A stretch of 64,000 nt of DNA, taken from Caldilineaceae bacterium (GTDB lineage: Bacteria; Chloroflexota; Anaerolineae; Caldilineales; Caldilineaceae). The notes below the pieces were generated by a model, which saw only the letters and a list, made by a program, of their open reading frames with translations, was not told the origin of the DNA and searched no databases. The stretch spans positions 159,426 through 223,425 of the forward strand of contig JACKBC010000004.1 in assembly GCA_020634755.1 (NCBI GenBank), read 5' to 3'. Of the stretch, positions 61,453 through 64,000 are shown one piece after another; the stretch's first letter is position 1; every line of letters begins with the position of its first letter. Both the position numbers and the translations under genes were made by a program.

Positions 61453-63936
61453 TTGCTCAACGTCAGCTTTGACGAGATCGCTGCGAACGGTTTATCTGTC
61501 TCGCTTGTGGAAGCTTGGAAACCTAAGCTTGAGGAGATTGCGCGCGGTCATCTGCCTCATGCAGAAGAGTTAGCGCTGCGCCTACTTCAGTCGACTGAAC
61601 AAGCGCGGAATGAACAGCTAACTGCACATGGACACTGGGTTGCGGCCAATATGTATTACTGGCTTGGTAAATATTGGGCGGCAGATGAACAATATGGATA
61701 CGCGCAGCAACTCTTTGACCGCATTGGCGATCCGCTTAGCAAGGCTCGCATGAGCGTTGGCTGGATCCACGTTTTGGGAGAACTCGGTCAATACACCCAG
61801 GCGATCCGTCTCTTTCAACAAGCCCAACCTACTTTAGCCGCCAGCGACGACCAGCCGGATAAGGTGCGCGAAGCAGGTCTGTATGGGAATATTGGGATTA
61901 TCTATGAATCTATGGGGTGGTTGCAGGATGCGCTGGACTGCTATAAACGCAAATACACCTTTTTTCAGGCGCGTGTCCATGAAGGCCGCCAGGCTGTCAT
62001 CGAAGCGGCTGTTGTGCTGAACAGCATCGGGATTGTCTATATTTTTATGGGGCAGTATTGGACAGCCGAGGAGTCATTCTCGCAAGCACTTGAACTGCTT
62101 GAGCCTTATGGCAATGACCGCACTGTCTGGGCAGACGTGGCACTCATTCTGCTCAACCAGGCCTGGCTACAGGCCGTACGCAGCAAACCGCTCATGCAGG
62201 TGAAAAGAGCCTTTGCTGCGGCGCGACAGCAACGCAACCTGCTGGACCAAGCAACGGCCGTTGAGTACTTTGCCCTCGTCGATCTTTATGAAGCAAATTG
62301 GCTGATTCACCAGAAGCGTTGGCAAGAAGTTGACCGGGAATCACTTGCCCAATTAGCTCAACGTACAGCAGAAGCCGGCTCTGCATACGAAACTGCGTAC
62401 GCACACTTGTTATTGGGACAGCTAGCGCTACAAAGTGGTGAAATCAACGACGCTGAAGCACAGTTTGAAACCATTCAGTCTCAACTCACCGCGGAAAATC
62501 CGGTAATTGCTTATTTAGCAAGCCTGTGGCGGGCGCGTACCTATCGAGGGCAGGGCAAGGTGGATGCGGCGCGACAAGCTCTAGAGCAGGGAATTCACAC
62601 GATTGAGCAGACGCGGACACGCCTAACGGAAGATGATTATCGTGCCGGCTACCTGGACGACAAGCTGGTGACGTATCATGAGTTAGCCGATCTGCTCATT
62701 GAATTGGAGGATTATCATGCGGCTCTGTTAACGTGTGAGCGAGCCAAAGCGCGGACGCTAACAGATATGCTCCAGGGGCAAAGCAAGGCCCAAGTAATAA
62801 ATTCCCAAGAGATTGATGAGCTAAGTGTCGCTGGTGAAACTATGGCCCACCTGCTCCCTGCGGATACGCTCGCCATCAGCTTTGCCGTTGTGCACGAAAC
62901 TGTGTGGGCATTTTTACTTTCGCGCAAAGGAAAAATAAGAGCGCCCATTCAGCTGGGAGCAAAACTCGATCCCAAGAGGCTGGCCATCTCTATCAGCCGT
63001 ATTCAACAGATGGGGCGCCTGTCACCTTCGCTCAGTGAAGATTCAAAGGCAGTGATTGACGCGGAAGTCAAGGCAGCGCAAAGTATTTTAGGTCAATGGT
63101 ATCAAGATTATATGGCACCCCTCCAAGACTGGTTAGACCCAAATACATATAGTCGACTTTTAATTTCACCTGACGGCTTGCTCAATAACCTGCCCTTTTC
63201 GGCACTTTATGATAGCGACGGACAAAAATACCTTATTGAGACCTTCAATGTAACTATAACACCGAGTTTGGCGGCGTGGGCAAGTTGGGTGCAAGATGGC
63301 GTTGGGGGAGAGAACAAGCCGTTTGGGGAGCAAGAAAGCAAAGTTCTGGCCATCGGCAATACATCCAAAGATGGCGTGCAGGGGCATTTACCTCTTACGA
63401 CCAAAGAGGCGGAGATGATAGCCAACTTATTTCCACGCTCAACGCTCTTTATTCATGAGGCCGCTACCGTTAAAAACTTTATGGAGGCAGCCCCTCAGGC
63501 CGACATAATCTATCTAGCTGCCCATGGAGAATATCGCGTGGGCGCATCGACTTCTAGCTATATTGAGTTTGCAGATGGGCGATTACACGCCGGTGATATT
63601 CTGGCCCTTGATCTTAAAGCCTCTGCCGTTATTTTAAGTGCCTGCGAAACCAATAGGGGATTGCTGCGTGGTAACGAGATGATGGGTCTAGTGCGTGCTT
63701 TTCTCTATGCCGGCGCCAGAGCTGTTTTGGCCACCCACTGGAGCGTAGAAGATCAAGCCATGTATGACTTGATGCAAGATTTTGCCACTCAGTTACGCAG
63801 TGGAATCGGGCTTTCTCGGTCGCTAAGTCAGGCGCAGCGTGGTTTCATTTGTCAAAAATGCACACCGTATGTTCATCCATTTTTCTGGGGTGGCCTCTCC
63901 GTCATCGGCAACGATGACATAGCTCTTCTCACTTAA
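61453..63936 (+). CDS. TPR-CHAT caspase-like protease
   Basis: An ~827-residue protein. Residues ~1-430 form TPR-type helical repeats (AANMYYWLGKYWAADEQYGYAQ; GLYGNIGIIYESMGWLQDALDCY; NSIGIVYIFMGQYWTAEESFSQA). A linker follows, and the C-terminal ~300 residues are a CHAT domain: YLAAHGEYRVGA carries the catalytic His and VILSACETNRG the catalytic Cys, then GLVRAFLYAGARAVLATHWSVED and LSRSLSQAQRGF, all typical. CHAT domains are caspase-like proteases, often activated through their TPR part. The first usual start is TTG at 61453, but protein-like sequence (TISALERLCVLL) continues upstream, and AGGGGG at 61403-61408 sits 5 bases before an in-frame ATC at 61414, so an unusual start is possible. 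Confidence 0.9.
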   Translation: MLNVSFDEIAANGLSVSLVEAWKPKLEEIARGHLPHAEELALRLLQSTEQARNEQLTAHGHWVAANMYYWLGKYWAADEQYGYAQQLFDRIGDPLSKARMSVGWIHVLGELGQYTQAIRLFQQAQPTLAASDDQPDKVREAGLYGNIGIIYESMGWLQDALDCYKRKYTFFQARVHEGRQAVIEAAVVLNSIGIVYIFMGQYWTAEESFSQALELLEPYGNDRTVWADVALILLNQAWLQAVRSKPLMQVKRAFAAARQQRNLLDQATAVEYFALVDLYEANWLIHQKRWQEVDRESLAQLAQRTAEAGSAYETAYAHLLLGQLALQSGEINDAEAQFETIQSQLTAENPVIAYLASLWRARTYRGQGKVDAARQALEQGIHTIEQTRTRLTEDDYRAGYLDDKLVTYHELADLLIELEDYHAALLTCERAKARTLTDMLQGQSKAQVINSQEIDELSVAGETMAHLLPADTLAISFAVVHETVWAFLLSRKGKIRAPIQLGAKLDPKRLAISISRIQQMGRLSPSLSEDSKAVIDAEVKAAQSILGQWYQDYMAPLQDWLDPNTYSRLLISPDGLLNNLPFSALYDSDGQKYLIETFNVTITPSLAAWASWVQDGVGGENKPFGEQESKVLAIGNTSKDGVQGHLPLTTKEAEMIANLFPRSTLFIHEAATVKNFMEAAPQADIIYLAAHGEYRVGASTSSYIEFADGRLHAGDILALDLKASAVILSACETNRGLLRGNEMMGLVRAFLYAGARAVLATHWSVEDQAMYDLMQDFATQLRSGIGLSRSLSQAQRGFICQKCTPYVHPFFWGGLSVIGNDDIALLT

Positions 63937-64000
63937 GTCCGTACTGGCTATCGGCAGCATAGCAGTTTCAATCGATATTTCCTCAAAGGTGGTGTTAGAT
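63937..64000. other. End of window, no feature
   Basis: 64 bases after the CHAT gene stop. Too short to judge; no terminator is visible before the window ends. Confidence 0.4.

Overview
The window looks like bacterial chromosome from a GC-rich Chloroflexota, probably an Anaerolineae or Caldilineae relative. This is inferred from the gene families (very large FtsX-type permeases, YD-repeat and NHL giants, TPR-CHAT proteins, many Gfo/Idh/MocA dehydrogenases beside family-5 transporters) and from secreted proteins carrying a YLPLV-type tract. No rRNA or marker gene fixes the taxonomy.

1-16 kb, all on the minus strand: a catabolic/uptake locus. In transcription order it holds a DeoR repressor, a lipoprotein solute-binding protein, two permeases and two ATPases of an Opp/Dpp-type ABC importer, a small membrane protein, a Gfo/Idh/MocA dehydrogenase, a SAM methyltransferase, a homocysteine S-methyltransferase, a sulfatase-fold hydrolase, a second Gfo/Idh/MocA dehydrogenase, a sulfotransferase-like protein and a true formylglycine-type sulfatase cut by the window edge. 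A decayed REP-associated transposase with REP palindromes sits inside it. Most gaps between the transporter genes hold long palindromes, and one holds a 149-bp MITE. Uptake and desulfation of a sulfated sugar or sugar derivative is a reasonable guess, not proven.

16.7-20.2 kb, plus strand: an unusual TPR-RecQ helicase fusion, possibly read from a leaderless promoter, and a deazaflavin-type nitroreductase-family protein. 20.5-33.7 kb: a secreted beta-propeller protein with a clear terminator, then an export-type ABC system (lipoprotein adaptor, giant FtsX permease, ATPase with a fused AbrB-like domain, second ATPase, and a second giant permease on the opposite strand). An AT-rich type II restriction-modification pair sits between the second ATPase and the second permease. 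33.7-34.8 kb is a repeat-rich gap with three copies of a ~79-bp MITE-like family, a REP palindrome and strong hairpins.

34.8-41.1 kb, plus strand: class II aldolase, PfkB sugar kinase, PlsC acyltransferase, PAC2 protein, PhyH dioxygenase, anhydro-MurNAc kinase and tRNA-Asp(GTC). The tRNA 3' end and its terminator are repeated at 52.9 kb (53 identical bases), which delimits a putative 11.8-kb island. The island holds a 2843-residue PKD/NHL/YD-repeat (RHS) protein with an AT-rich C-terminal tip, candidate immunity genes and a decayed ORF. No integrase is visible.

53.4-59.8 kb, minus strand: a 1347-residue secreted beta-helix/metzincin protease and several small secreted or membrane proteins. 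60.0-63.9 kb, plus strand: a sigma factor, a zinc-finger anti-sigma-like protein and a TPR-CHAT protease. Together these look like a protease-controlled transcription switch and form, with the RHS island, the most interesting part of the window.
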